The notes: generated from the letters alone by a model not told the origin. Shown: positions 23,990 to 33,204, counted from the first letter of the stretch. The stretch: 64,000 nucleotides of DNA from Nonomuraea candida (GCF_000725485.1 NZ_JOAG01000012.1:186001-250000), one strand, 5' to 3'. Numbers and translations are program-made.

Positions 23990-26900
23990 GTGAGCATTGT
24001 TGTCGTACGACGTCCCGAGCGCCGTCCCAGCCCCAAACCACCGCGCGGGGAAATCCTCCTCGAATCGCCGCCGGAAATTCCGGAGGTGCAGCCCGCCGGG
24101 CTCATGGGCGTCCTCATGTACGTCCCGATGCTCGCCGGCGGCGCCGCCATGGCGCTCATGTTCACCGCGGGCGGCAACTCCAGCCCCATCATGTACGTGG
24201 CCAGCGGCCTGTTCGCGGTCTCCATGCTGGGCATGACCATCGGCCAGTTCGGCCGCAACGCGGGCGAGCGCAAGAACCGGCTCAACGGCCTGCGCCGCGA
24301 CTACTTCCGCTACCTGTCCCAGATCCGCAAGCGGGTCCGCAAGGCGGCCGTCCAGCAGCGCGAGGCGCTGGAGTGGAGCGGCCCTGCCCCCGACACGCTC
24401 TGGTGGGTGGCGATGGGCCCGCGCCTGTGGGAGCGCCGCCCCCGTGACGAGGACTTCGCCACCGTACGCCTGGGCGCCGGCGTGCAGAAGCTGGCCGTCC
24501 AGCTCATCCCGCCGGACTCCAAGCCCATCGAGGACCTGGACGCGCTGACCGCCGGCGCGCTGCGCCGGTTCGTCCGGGCCCACGCGACCGTCGCGGGGCT
24601 GCCCATCTCGGTCGCGCTCAACTCCTTCGCCCGCATCCGGCTCGGCGGCGACCCCCGCGCCGCGCGCGCCCTGGTGCGCGCCGTGATCGCCCAGCTCGTC
24701 ACCTTCCACTCCCCCGACGACATGCGGATCCTCGTGTGCGCGGGCAAGGAGTGGATGCCGCACTGGGACTGGGTGAAGTGGCTGCCGCACGCGCTGCACC
24801 CCGAGGAGATGGACGCGGCCGGCCAGGTGCGGCTGATGGCCGAGAACCTGGCGTGGCTGGACGGCCTGGTGGGCGACGAGCTCAAGGAGCGGGCCAGGTT
24901 CCGGCCTGGCTCGGCGGCCGAGGCGCTGCCGTACTACGTGGTGATCGTGGACGGCGGGCAGGTGCCGCACGACTCCCAGCTCGGCACCGACGCCATCCAG
25001 GGCGTCACCGTCATCGACCTGTCGGACTCGACGGGGCCGGTCGAGGAGGCCGGCACGCTGCGCCTGGAGGTGCAGCCGGACGGCTTCCACATGGTCAAGA
25101 TCGACCACGCGGGCAAGCGGTCCGCCACCCGGCTGGGCGACCCCGACAAGCTGGACTACCCGCGCGCCGAGGGCCTGGCCAGGCAGCTCGCGCCGCTGCG
25201 GGCCTCGGTGGGCTCGGGCGGCGAGGCGCAGGACGTGCTCGGCGCCAACACCACACTGACCGACCTGCTCGGGGTGGGCGACGCGGCCCGGCTCCAGCCC
25301 GCGGTCACCTGGCAGCCCAGGGCCGGCCGCAACCGGCTGCGCGTGCCGATCGGCCTCGGCGCCGACGGCCGGGTGGTCGAGCTGGACATCAAGGAGTCGG
25401 CGCAGGGCGGCATGGGCCCGCACGGCCTGGTGATCGGCGCGACCGGCTCGGGCAAGTCGGAGCTGCTGCGCACCCTCGTGCTCGGGCTGGCCATCACGCA
25501 CTCCCCCGAGATCCTCAACTTCGTGCTCGTCGACTTCAAGGGCGGCGCCACGTTCCTCGGCCTGGAGACGCTCACCCACGTCTCCGCCGTCATCACCAAC
25601 CTGGAGGACGAGCTCCCCCTGGTCGACCGCATGCACGACGCGCTGCACGGCGAGATGGTGCGGCGGCAGGAGCTGCTGCGCGCGGCCGGCAACTACGCCT
25701 CGCTGCGCGACTACGAGCGCGCCCGCGAGCAGGGCGCCGACCTGCGCCCGCTGCCGACGCTGTTCATCGTGCTGGACGAGTTCAGCGAGCTGCTGGCGGC
25801 CAAGCCGGAGTTCGTCGACCTGTTCGTGATGATCGGCCGGCTGGGCCGTTCGCTCGGCGTGCACCTGCTGCTCGCCTCGCAGCGGCTGGAGGAGGGGCGG
25901 CTGCGCGGGCTGGACACGCACCTGTCGTACCGGATCGGCCTGCGGACGTTCTCGGCCATGGAGAGCCGGGTCGTGCTGGGCGTGGCGGACGCGTACGAGC
26001 TGCCGTCCGCCCCCGGCAACGGCTACCTGAAGTTCGACACCACCGGCATGACCAGGTTCAAGGCCGCCTACGTCTCGGGCGCCCACCACGACGACCCCGC
26101 CCAGGGCGCCGTGCCGGGCGACCCGGCCGCCGTGCGCGAGGTCGTCGAGTACGGCCCCGCCCACGTGCCGCTCCCCGAGGTCACCACCCCGGTCGCCACC
26201 GACGAGGAGCCGGAGGACGACGAGCCGGCCGGCGGCAACCAGCGCAGCCTGCTGGACGTGGTGGTCGGCCGGCTGGCCGGGCACGGCCCCGCGGCGCACC
26301 GCATCTGGCTGCCCCCGCTGGCCGAACCGCCCACCCTGGCCCACCTGCTGCCGCCGCTGTCGGTCACCCCCGAGCACGGGCTCACCACGGCCGGCTGGCA
26401 GGGCCGGGGCCGGCTGCAGGCGGTCGTCGGCATCATCGACAAGCCCTTCGAGCAGCGCCGTGACCCGTTCTGGCTGGATCTGTCCACCGGCGGCGGGCAC
26501 GTCGGCGTGGCCGGCGGCACGCGCAGCGGCAAGAGCACCGTGCTGCGCACCCTGGTGGCGAGCATGGCGCTGCTGCACGACCCGCGCGAGGTGCAGTTCT
26601 ACTGCCTCGACTTCGGCGGCGGCTCGCTGTCCTCGCTGGAGGGCCTGCCGCATGTGGGCGGCGTGGCCGCCCGCCTCGACGGCGACCGGGTGCGCCGCAC
26701 CGTGGCCGAGGTCAGCGGCATCCTGGAGCAGCGCGAGCGGAGCTTCGGCGAGCACGGCATCGAGTCCATCGCGGCCTACCGTCGGCTGCGCGAGGAGGGC
26801 ACGATCGAGGGCGACGGCTGGGGCGACGTGTTCCTGGTCGTGGACGGCTGGCTGACGCTGCGGCAGGAGTTCGACTCGCTGGAGCCGGTCATCACCGACA

Positions 26901-27979
26901 TCGCCGCGCGCGGGCTCGGCTACGGCGTGCACGTCGTGGCCGCGTCCAACAAGTGGTCAGAGTTCCGGCCCAGCATCCGCGACCTGCTCGGCACCAAGAT
27001 CGAGCTCAAGCTCGGCGACGCGTACGAGTCGGAGATCAGCAGGAAGAAGGCGCTCGGGGTGCCCGAGGGCACGCCGGGACGCGGGCTGACCAAGGACGGC
27101 TTCCACTTCCTGTCCGCCCTGCCCAGGATCGACGGCGTGCAGAACGCCGCGGACCTGGCAACCGGGGCGCGCGGGCTGGTGCAGGCCGTCCGCGAATCCT
27201 GGCAGGGCCCGCCGGCGCGGCCGGTCAGGCTGCTGCCCGCCGTGCTGCCCGCCGCCGCGCTGCCGGACGACCCCGACCGGATCCCGATCGGCATCGACGA
27301 GACCGCGCTGGCCCCCGTGGCGCTGGACTTCGACGCCGACCCGCACTTCATCGTGCTCGGCGAGAACGAGAGTGGCAAGTCCAACCTGCTGCGCCTCATC
27401 TCCGAGGGCATCGTGGCCAGGAAGCAGCCCAGCCAGGCCATGCTCATCGTGATCGACTACCGGCGCGCGCTGCTCGACTCCGCCGCGACCGAGCACCGCA
27501 TCGGCTACGCCGCCTCCAGCGCCGCCGCCGCCGAGCTGATCAACGACGCCAGGGGCGCCCTGCTCAACCGCCTGCCCCCGGCCGACCTGACGCCGCAGCA
27601 ACTGCGGGAGCGCAGCTGGTGGACGGGCTCGGACCTGTACGTCGTCGTCGACGACTACGACCTCGTCGCGACCTCGTCCAACCCGCTGCTCCCCCTGGTC
27701 GAGCTGCTGCCGCAGGCCCGCGACATCGGCCTGCACCTCGTGCTCGCCCGCCAGATGGGCGGCGCGGGCCGGGCCATGTTCGACCCCGTCATCCAGCGGA
27801 TGAAGGACATGGCCACGCCGGCGCTGCTCCTGTCCGGCAACAAGGACGAGGGCATGCTGTTCGGCAACATCCGGCCCCAGCCCCTCCCCCCGGGGCGCGG
27901 CCAGCTCGTGGACCGGCGGCACGGCTCGCGCCTGATGCAGACGGCGTTCCTGGGCGCGGACGAGCCGGGCCAGAAGTGA
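23990..27979 (+). CDS. eccC: Type VII secretion ATPase EccC (EccCa-EccCb fusion)
   Basis: A 1329-aa motor ATPase of the ESX channel. The N terminus has the hallmark RRPERRPSPKPPRGEILLESPPEIP, then two helices (LMGVLMYVPMLAGGAAMALMF; SPIMYVASGLFAVSMLGMTIG). Three FtsK/SpoIIIE domains follow, with all three P-loops intact: GATGSGKSELL near 483, GGTRSGKSTVL near 842 and GENESGKSNLL near 1124. Walker B of domain 1 is LFIVLDEFSELL. The GTG start at 23990 follows AGGAGGG at about 12 nt. It is followed within 20 nt by two small ESX genes. Its intact domains 2 and 3 contrast with the Arg P-loops of the ATPase at 5590. Confidence 0.96.
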   Translation: MSIVVVRRPERRPSPKPPRGEILLESPPEIPEVQPAGLMGVLMYVPMLAGGAAMALMFTAGGNSSPIMYVASGLFAVSMLGMTIGQFGRNAGERKNRLNGLRRDYFRYLSQIRKRVRKAAVQQREALEWSGPAPDTLWWVAMGPRLWERRPRDEDFATVRLGAGVQKLAVQLIPPDSKPIEDLDALTAGALRRFVRAHATVAGLPISVALNSFARIRLGGDPRAARALVRAVIAQLVTFHSPDDMRILVCAGKEWMPHWDWVKWLPHALHPEEMDAAGQVRLMAENLAWLDGLVGDELKERARFRPGSAAEALPYYVVIVDGGQVPHDSQLGTDAIQGVTVIDLSDSTGPVEEAGTLRLEVQPDGFHMVKIDHAGKRSATRLGDPDKLDYPRAEGLARQLAPLRASVGSGGEAQDVLGANTTLTDLLGVGDAARLQPAVTWQPRAGRNRLRVPIGLGADGRVVELDIKESAQGGMGPHGLVIGATGSGKSELLRTLVLGLAITHSPEILNFVLVDFKGGATFLGLETLTHVSAVITNLEDELPLVDRMHDALHGEMVRRQELLRAAGNYASLRDYERAREQGADLRPLPTLFIVLDEFSELLAAKPEFVDLFVMIGRLGRSLGVHLLLASQRLEEGRLRGLDTHLSYRIGLRTFSAMESRVVLGVADAYELPSAPGNGYLKFDTTGMTRFKAAYVSGAHHDDPAQGAVPGDPAAVREVVEYGPAHVPLPEVTTPVATDEEPEDDEPAGGNQRSLLDVVVGRLAGHGPAAHRIWLPPLAEPPTLAHLLPPLSVTPEHGLTTAGWQGRGRLQAVVGIIDKPFEQRRDPFWLDLSTGGGHVGVAGGTRSGKSTVLRTLVASMALLHDPREVQFYCLDFGGGSLSSLEGLPHVGGVAARLDGDRVRRTVAEVSGILEQRERSFGEHGIESIAAYRRLREEGTIEGDGWGDVFLVVDGWLTLRQEFDSLEPVITDIAARGLGYGVHVVAASNKWSEFRPSIRDLLGTKIELKLGDAYESEISRKKALGVPEGTPGRGLTKDGFHFLSALPRIDGVQNAADLATGARGLVQAVRESWQGPPARPVRLLPAVLPAAALPDDPDRIPIGIDETALAPVALDFDADPHFIVLGENESGKSNLLRLISEGIVARKQPSQAMLIVIDYRRALLDSAATEHRIGYAASSAAAAELINDARGALLNRLPPADLTPQQLRERSWWTGSDLYVVVDDYDLVATSSNPLLPLVELLPQARDIGLHLVLARQMGGAGRAMFDPVIQRMKDMATPALLLSGNKDEGMLFGNIRPQPLPPGRGQLVDRRHGSRLMQTAFLGADEPGQK

Positions 27980-27997
27980 TCGTGAGAGGGAACCGCG

Positions 27998-28330
27998 ATG
28001 GCAGATCTTGAGGCGCACTACTCGGCGCTGGACAGGTGCCGCACGGCGATCGGCGCGGCCGCGGGCAACTACCTGGCCACTCTGGTGGACCGCAACCCGG
28101 GAGAGATCACCTACGACGACGCCGGGGAGCTACGCAACAACCGGACCCCGGTCAAGGCCGAGACGTTCGGCGACCTGGCCGAGTCCGGGGGCCTGGCCAC
28201 GGCCGCGAACGACGTCTGGGACGCCATCCTCGGCGAGATGGACCAGGCCCGCAGGAAGCTGGCCGACACCGAGCGCGCGCTGAACACCGTGGAGGAGAAC
28301 CTCCGCGCGGCGCACAGGGCCACCTCATGA
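27998..28330 (+). CDS. Small helical ESX protein following eccC
   Basis: A 110-aa mostly helical protein: ALDRCRTAIGAAAGNYLATLVDR, a loop EITYDDAGELRNNRTPVKAETF, then DVWDAILGEMDQARRKLADTERALNTVEENLRAA. Its stop overlaps the next ATG (ATGA), so it is coupled to the WXG100-transglycosylase fusion and may form its heterodimer partner. No W-x-G is present, but ANDVWDAILGEM occupies the turn position. Family name not recognised. Confidence 0.8.
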   Translation: MADLEAHYSALDRCRTAIGAAAGNYLATLVDRNPGEITYDDAGELRNNRTPVKAETFGDLAESGGLATAANDVWDAILGEMDQARRKLADTERALNTVEENLRAAHRATS

Positions 28331-29445
28331 GCGTCGGGCACCTGCCGGGCGGCGCGGAGCTCGACGAGATGTTGCGGAAGGTGAAGGGCGACCCGGGCGC
28401 CATCGACACCCTGGCGACCGCGTGGCGCGCCGTGTCGGGCGACGTCGACGAGTTCGCCCGCGACCTGTCGGCGGCCGTGCAGGTCGTGGACGACGCCTGG
28501 AAGGGGCGCGCGGCCGACCAGTTCGACACGTACATGAACAAGTACCAGGTCGCGGCGGGCGACCTGAAGTCCGCGCTGTCCAGCGCCGCCTCCTCGCTCG
28601 GCACGGTGGCCGGCGCCCTGCGCGAGTCGCACGCCGAGATCGCCTCGATCTGCCGCGACCTCGCCACCAACGCCGCCGCGTACGAGACCACCTACCGCAG
28701 GGAGCATCCCGACGCCACGCAGGAGGACGTGGACGCGAAGCTGGCCGAGCTGGTCACCCGGGCCAAGGCCGACGCCCGGCCGTGGGTGAACTCCGCGGCC
28801 GAGGCCGTGCGCAAGGCCAAGGAGGACATCAACCGGTTCCTGGGCGAGCGCGGGCTCAGCTTTCTCGGCATTCCCGACGTGTCCACCCAGACGTTCACGC
28901 CGGAGCGGGGGAAGACGACCGGCTGGGAGCCGGAGCCCGCCTACCAGGAGCGGGACCGCACCTCGCTGCAGACCCAGGGCGGCACCGGCCGCCAGATCGG
29001 CGACGGCGGTGGCGGTGGCGGCGGCGGTGGTGGCGGCGGCTTCGGCGGGTACGGGTCGAGCGGCCCGCCCCCGGCCGTCAAGCCGTCGGGAGAGGTGCAG
29101 GCGTGGATCAGGCAGGCCATCGAGATCCTGGAGCGGCACGGCGTGCCGCGCTCCAAGATGAACCCCGATGACATCGCGGTGATCATCCAGCACGAGTCCA
29201 GCGGCAACCCCCACGCCATCAACAACTGGGACTCCAACGCCGCCAAGGGCACGCCGTCCAAGGGGCTGATGCAGACCATCGACCCGACCTTCAACGCGTA
29301 CTCGCTGAAGGGGTACAACGACATCTGGAACCCGGTGCACAACATCATCGCCGGGGTGCGGTGGGCGATCTCGGAGTACGGGTCGGTGTCGAACGCGCCC
29401 GGCATCGTCAAGCTCCAGAACGGCGCCGATTACGAAGGCTACTGA
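28327..29445 (+). CDS. WXG100 domain fused to lytic-transglycosylase-like domain
   Basis: A 372-aa protein. Residues 1-110 are a WXG100-type hairpin (TLATAWRAVSGDVDEFARDL, then VDDAWKGRAADQFDTYMNKY with W-K-G at 58-60). A helical connector follows (about 110-190) and a poly-Gly spacer (about 218-231). The C-terminal domain (about 260-372) carries IIQHESSGNPHAINNWD, KGLMQTIDPTFNAY and NIIAGVRWAISEYGS. These are the SLT/goose-lysozyme-like marks with the likely catalytic Glu in QHESSG near residue 288. No Sec signal is present, so export through ESX by the WXG100 head is the natural reading (inference). It would cut peptidoglycan glycan strands. It ends in a hairpin. Confidence 0.85.
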   Translation: MSVGHLPGGAELDEMLRKVKGDPGAIDTLATAWRAVSGDVDEFARDLSAAVQVVDDAWKGRAADQFDTYMNKYQVAAGDLKSALSSAASSLGTVAGALRESHAEIASICRDLATNAAAYETTYRREHPDATQEDVDAKLAELVTRAKADARPWVNSAAEAVRKAKEDINRFLGERGLSFLGIPDVSTQTFTPERGKTTGWEPEPAYQERDRTSLQTQGGTGRQIGDGGGGGGGGGGGGFGGYGSSGPPPAVKPSGEVQAWIRQAIEILERHGVPRSKMNPDDIAVIIQHESSGNPHAINNWDSNAAKGTPSKGLMQTIDPTFNAYSLKGYNDIWNPVHNIIAGVRWAISEYGSVSNAPGIVKLQNGADYEGY

Positions 29446-29473
29446 CCAGCGCGCGCCCGCCGGCGACGGGCCA

Positions 29474-29496
29474 GGCCCGGACGGCTGGTCCGGGCC
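29474..29496. terminator. Bidirectional hairpin between convergent genes
   Basis: GGCCCGGAC (29474-29482) pairs exactly with GTCCGGGCC (29488-29496) over a 5-nt loop. It lies between the stops of the transglycosylase fusion (29445) and the kinase-like gene (29508). No T-run follows in either direction. Confidence 0.6.
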
Positions 29497-29507
29497 CGGG
29501 AGAAGGG

Positions 29508-31841
29508 TCAGCCGCAGTTGGCGTAGCCGGTGCTGGTGCGCCCCGAGCCGACGTAGCCGGAGACCTTCACGCACTTGCCCTTCGCGGCCAGCTTGACCGG
29601 CCCCGCGTAGTACTCGAAGCTGCCGTTGTCCGACGCGCTGCCGCCGCCCTGCACGTCCAGGGTGACGCCGACCGGGGTGCTCTTGCCGACGTCCGCGGTC
29701 TTGATGGTGACGGCGCAGTTCTGCCCGGTGCTGTTGTTCCAGAGCTGGTACGTCACGCCGCCCGAGAACGGGCTGGACCGCTGGACGCTGAAGCCCGGCC
29801 CGCAGACCGACGTCGGCGTGTGCGGGTTCCTGACCGGCGCCGCGGACGTCTTCGACGGCGTCGGCTTGGCGGTCGTCCTGGTGGGCGTGGGCTTGGCCGT
29901 CGTCCTGGTCGGCGTGGGCTTGGCCGTCGTCCTGGTCGGCGTGGGCTCCGGCTCCCGGCTCGGCTCCTTCGTCGGCTCCTTGGTGGGCTCCTGGGTGGGC
30001 TCCTTCGTGGGCTCCTTGGTCGGCTCCTGGGTGGGCGTCTTGCTCGGCGGCACCGTCTTGGTGACGGTCGCCGTGGGCTTGCTCTTCTTCCTGGTCGGGC
30101 TCGGCTGCGCGGTGGTCGCGGGCGGCGGTGGCGGCGTGGTCGGCACCACGACCGGCTGCGACGGGAGCGGGGCCGGGGTGGTGGGCGCCGTGGTCAGCTC
30201 GGGCACGGCCGGCGAGTTCGACGCCCACTCGGTGGGCAGCACCAGCGGGCCGACCTCCGAGTCGTCCGGGGCGGCCGAGGTGGCCCACGGGACCGTGGGC
30301 TCGGGCTGCGCCTGCTGCGGGTTGGTCCCGACCGGGTTGGAGCCCTGCGGGACCGGGGTCACCGAGGCGCTGGCCGGGACCGGCACGCCGATCGCGTTGT
30401 CCTCGGCCGCCGCGGCGGCGGGGTTGACCTGCTGCAGCTTGACGTACCGGTTGGCGCCCCACAGGCCGACCACCGCGATGAGCGTGACGGCGGCCAGCGC
30501 GGCGATCAGCGCCACCGGGAAGCCGCGGCGCGGCGTCTGGGCGGCCCCGCCGGGCGCCGCGGTCACCTCCAGCCTGATGTGGTGCGGCGGGTGCGGCTCG
30601 GGCTCCGGCGGGCCCCACATGCCCGACTCGGGCTGCTGCGGCGCGGGCGGCATGGCCATGCCCTGCATCGGCGGCGGCCCCTGCGGCCCCGGTACGACCG
30701 GCCCCTGCTGGGGCGGGCCCTGCATCGCCGGACCCTGCATTCCCGGACCCTGCGCCCCGGGGCCCTGCATTCCCGGGCCGGGCACGATCGGGCCCGGCAT
30801 GGGAGCGCCCTGCACCGGAAGACCCGGCACGGGCGGCGGCCCCTGGATCACCGGCCCCGGCATCCCGGGCGGCGGCGGTCCCTGCATCCCGGGACCAGGA
30901 ACCGGGCCGGCCTGGTTCGGCCCGGAGTGAACCGGACCGGCGGCGTTCGGCCCGGACTGCGCCGGGCCGGCGGTGGCCGGGGTGGGCTTGGGGGGCTCGG
31001 GGCGGGCCGGGTCCGGCTGGTGGGGGACGGCCTTGACGGGGACGCCCTCGATCGGGCCCGCGGCGATCGCGGCCGGCCGGGGCGCGGCCGGCCGGGGCCC
31101 GTTCGCGTCGCCGAGGACCTGCATCAGCGCGCTGTACGTGGTCGGCCGCTGCCCGACCTCCTTGGCCAGGGCCGACAGCAGCACCCTGCGCATGGGCTCG
31201 GTCTCGATGCCGACCTCGGGCTCGGCGTTCAGCACCGCCTCGCGGTCGGCGAACGGCGGCCGCCCGGTCCCGGCGAACACGACCGTGGCGGCCCAGGCGT
31301 ACACGTCGGCGTACGGGCCGTACTGCAGCCCTTCGAGCTGTTCCGGAGCCTGGTAGCCGGGCTCGCCGGCCGGCTCTCCGACGGCGGCGTCGGTGACCCT
31401 GGGCCCTTCGGCGGCGAGGATGACGTTGTGCGGGGTGAGCGAGCGGTGCGTCAGCCCCGTGAGGTGCACGGCCGACAGCGCGGTCAGGATGCCGACGGCG
31501 ACCCGCTCCAGCGCGTCCCCGGTCAGCGGCCCGTCGTCGGCCACCGTCTGGGCCAGGCTCTTGCCTTCGACGTGCTCGCGCACGATGTACGGCCGGTCGT
31601 CGAGGAACCCGGCGTCGAGGACCCTGGCCACGTACGAGCTGGAGACCCGTTTGGCTCCGAGGTGGTCGGTCAGCGCGTCGGGACCGGGCTCCGGCACGGC
31701 GGGGAGCAGTTTGACGGCCACCAGGGGCGCGTCGTCCGACTCCCGTCCGAGGAAGACTTCTCCCCTCGGGCCCTCTCCCAGCAATCCGACAATGCCATAG
31801 GCGCCGATCCGCTCTGGATCACCAGGGCGCAAAGGGTGCAT
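29508..31841 (-). CDS. Serine/threonine kinase-like membrane protein, probable pseudokinase, with SapA-like outer domain
   Basis: A 777-aa protein. The kinase fold spans about 11-260: Gly loop GLLGEGPRGEVFLG and VAVK (Lys44) are kept. The catalytic HRD is HRS (132-134), the loop Lys is Thr (LTPHN), DFG is TDAAVG (Asp151, no Phe-Gly) and no clear alpha-C Glu is seen. APE (165-167) and DVYAW remain. A Pro/Gly/Met-rich linker precedes one membrane helix (FPVALIAALAAVTLIAVVGLW). The outer part has EPTKEPT and TPTRTTAK repeats and a SapA-like domain (VCGPGFSVQRSSPF, NCAVTIKT, SFEYYAGPV, CVKVSGYVG). The ATG at 31841 follows AAAGG. It is probably co-transcribed with mycP. Confidence 0.88.
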   Translation of the reverse strand: MHPLRPGDPERIGAYGIVGLLGEGPRGEVFLGRESDDAPLVAVKLLPAVPEPGPDALTDHLGAKRVSSSYVARVLDAGFLDDRPYIVREHVEGKSLAQTVADDGPLTGDALERVAVGILTALSAVHLTGLTHRSLTPHNVILAAEGPRVTDAAVGEPAGEPGYQAPEQLEGLQYGPYADVYAWAATVVFAGTGRPPFADREAVLNAEPEVGIETEPMRRVLLSALAKEVGQRPTTYSALMQVLGDANGPRPAAPRPAAIAAGPIEGVPVKAVPHQPDPARPEPPKPTPATAGPAQSGPNAAGPVHSGPNQAGPVPGPGMQGPPPPGMPGPVIQGPPPVPGLPVQGAPMPGPIVPGPGMQGPGAQGPGMQGPAMQGPPQQGPVVPGPQGPPPMQGMAMPPAPQQPESGMWGPPEPEPHPPHHIRLEVTAAPGGAAQTPRRGFPVALIAALAAVTLIAVVGLWGANRYVKLQQVNPAAAAAEDNAIGVPVPASASVTPVPQGSNPVGTNPQQAQPEPTVPWATSAAPDDSEVGPLVLPTEWASNSPAVPELTTAPTTPAPLPSQPVVVPTTPPPPPATTAQPSPTRKKSKPTATVTKTVPPSKTPTQEPTKEPTKEPTQEPTKEPTKEPSREPEPTPTRTTAKPTPTRTTAKPTPTRTTAKPTPSKTSAAPVRNPHTPTSVCGPGFSVQRSSPFSGGVTYQLWNNSTGQNCAVTIKTADVGKSTPVGVTLDVQGGGSASDNGSFEYYAGPVKLAAKGKCVKVSGYVGSGRTSTGYANCG

Positions 31842-31968
31842 GCCTAACCTTTCACCAACAGAGCATGATCGAACGACATTCAATCAGATCTGTCACACAA
31901 ACATCAGGCGTTTCACCGCTTACCCGACAATTCACGCGGCCTTTTCCTTGCAGATCCAGTGAAGTCGA

Positions 31969-33177
31969 TCAATCGGCCCGCCCCGGCCGCCATCCCCGGC
32001 GCCGGCCCATCGGGATCATCGCGCGCGCCACGGCCACCAGCAGCGCGACCCCCAGCGCGCACCCGGCGACGAGCAGGGCCAGGTTGACCGCGTCCCGGTC
32101 CACGGGCGCGGGCCTGGCCACGGTGCCGGGCGGCAGCGCGGCGGGCGGCGGGGGCGCGACCACGGGCGCGTCGGCCGGCTCGAAGGGCAGCACCGCGCTG
32201 AGGGCCAGCATGGGGTTGATCATCCCGGCGCCCTTGCCGTCGCCGCTGGCGCCGTCGGCCGTGGCGATGATGCGCCGGCGCACCTGGGCCTGGTCGAGGT
32301 GCGGGAAGCGGGCCCTGATCAGCGCCGCCAGCCCGGACACGTACGGGGTGCCGTAGCTCGTGCCGTCGAGGTCCCTGTTGTAGGAGCGGCCCGGCCACGT
32401 GGAGGTGACGTCCTGGCCGGGGGCCAGCACCGAGACGGGTGTCTTGAGGTTGGAGAAGTCCGACAGCGACCCGTTCGGCCCCACCGAGCCGACCGCCAGC
32501 ACGCCCTCGTAGCTGCCCGGGTAGGCGGGCACGGAGGTGCCGTCCTCCTTGTCGATGTTGCCGGCCGCGGCCACCACCACGGCGTCCTTGGCCAGGGCGT
32601 AGTCCACGGCCGCCTTGAGCGCGGGCTGGTCGGTGGTCGAGATCGACACGTTGATGACCGAGGCCCCGTGGTCGGCGGCGGCCTTGATGGCGGCGATCAG
32701 CAGCTTGGGGTCGCCGTCCCGCTCCGACTTCGTCTGCTTGTACGACAGCAGCCGCGCCGCCGGCGCCATCCCGTAGAACAGCACGCCCTCGGTGTACTGG
32801 GCGCCGATGATGCCCGCGACGGCGGTGCCGTGGCCCACGCAGTCGCGGTAGCCGGTGCCGGTGAGGTCGGCCTTGCCCGCCAGGCGGATCTGCGGATGGT
32901 CCAGCTCGACGCCGCTGTCGATGATCGCCACCTTGACGCCCGCGCCGGTGGACAACGACCACAGGCGGCGGGGGTCGATCCGCTTCTGCGCCCACGACTC
33001 GCCCACCTGCATGGTGCCGCGCTCGGGCGAGCAGTCGGCATCGGAAGAGGAGGTCCCGGCGCTCGCGGAGGCTCCAATGACGGAGATGGAGCTGCCGGAG
33101 GTGGAGGCGGGGACGACGGCGGGCGCCAGGGGGATCTGCAGGGCGAGCACGCTCGCCACGAGGGCGCGACCAATCAT
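31969..33177 (-). CDS. mycP: Mycosin, type VII secretion-associated subtilisin-like protease
   Basis: A 402-aa membrane-anchored serine protease of the ESX system. There is a signal peptide at about 1-24. Catalytic residues are present: Asp87 (VAIIDSGVELDHP), His116 (DCVGHGTAVAG) and Ser274 (DGTSYGTPYVSGL), with oxyanion Asn207 (VVAAAGNID). Cys49 and Cys113 match the conserved mycosin disulfide. The C-terminal Pro-rich linker leads to one membrane helix (VNLALLVAGCALGVALLVAV) and a short basic tail. Length and order are typical of MycP. It lies between a WXG100 gene and the kinase-like gene on the same strand. Confidence 0.95.
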   Translation of the reverse strand: MIGRALVASVLALQIPLAPAVVPASTSGSSISVIGASASAGTSSSDADCSPERGTMQVGESWAQKRIDPRRLWSLSTGAGVKVAIIDSGVELDHPQIRLAGKADLTGTGYRDCVGHGTAVAGIIGAQYTEGVLFYGMAPAARLLSYKQTKSERDGDPKLLIAAIKAAADHGASVINVSISTTDQPALKAAVDYALAKDAVVVAAAGNIDKEDGTSVPAYPGSYEGVLAVGSVGPNGSLSDFSNLKTPVSVLAPGQDVTSTWPGRSYNRDLDGTSYGTPYVSGLAALIRARFPHLDQAQVRRRIIATADGASGDGKGAGMINPMLALSAVLPFEPADAPVVAPPPPAALPPGTVARPAPVDRDAVNLALLVAGCALGVALLVAVARAMIPMGRRRGWRPGRAD

Positions 33178-33204
33178 GGCGGAAAAGCGTAGCCTGCCCG
33201 ATCA

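Noticed and set aside
29508..31841. Active serine/threonine kinase
   Set aside because: Overall fold and membrane layout fit, but HRD Asp, the catalytic-loop Lys and the DFG Phe-Gly are all absent.
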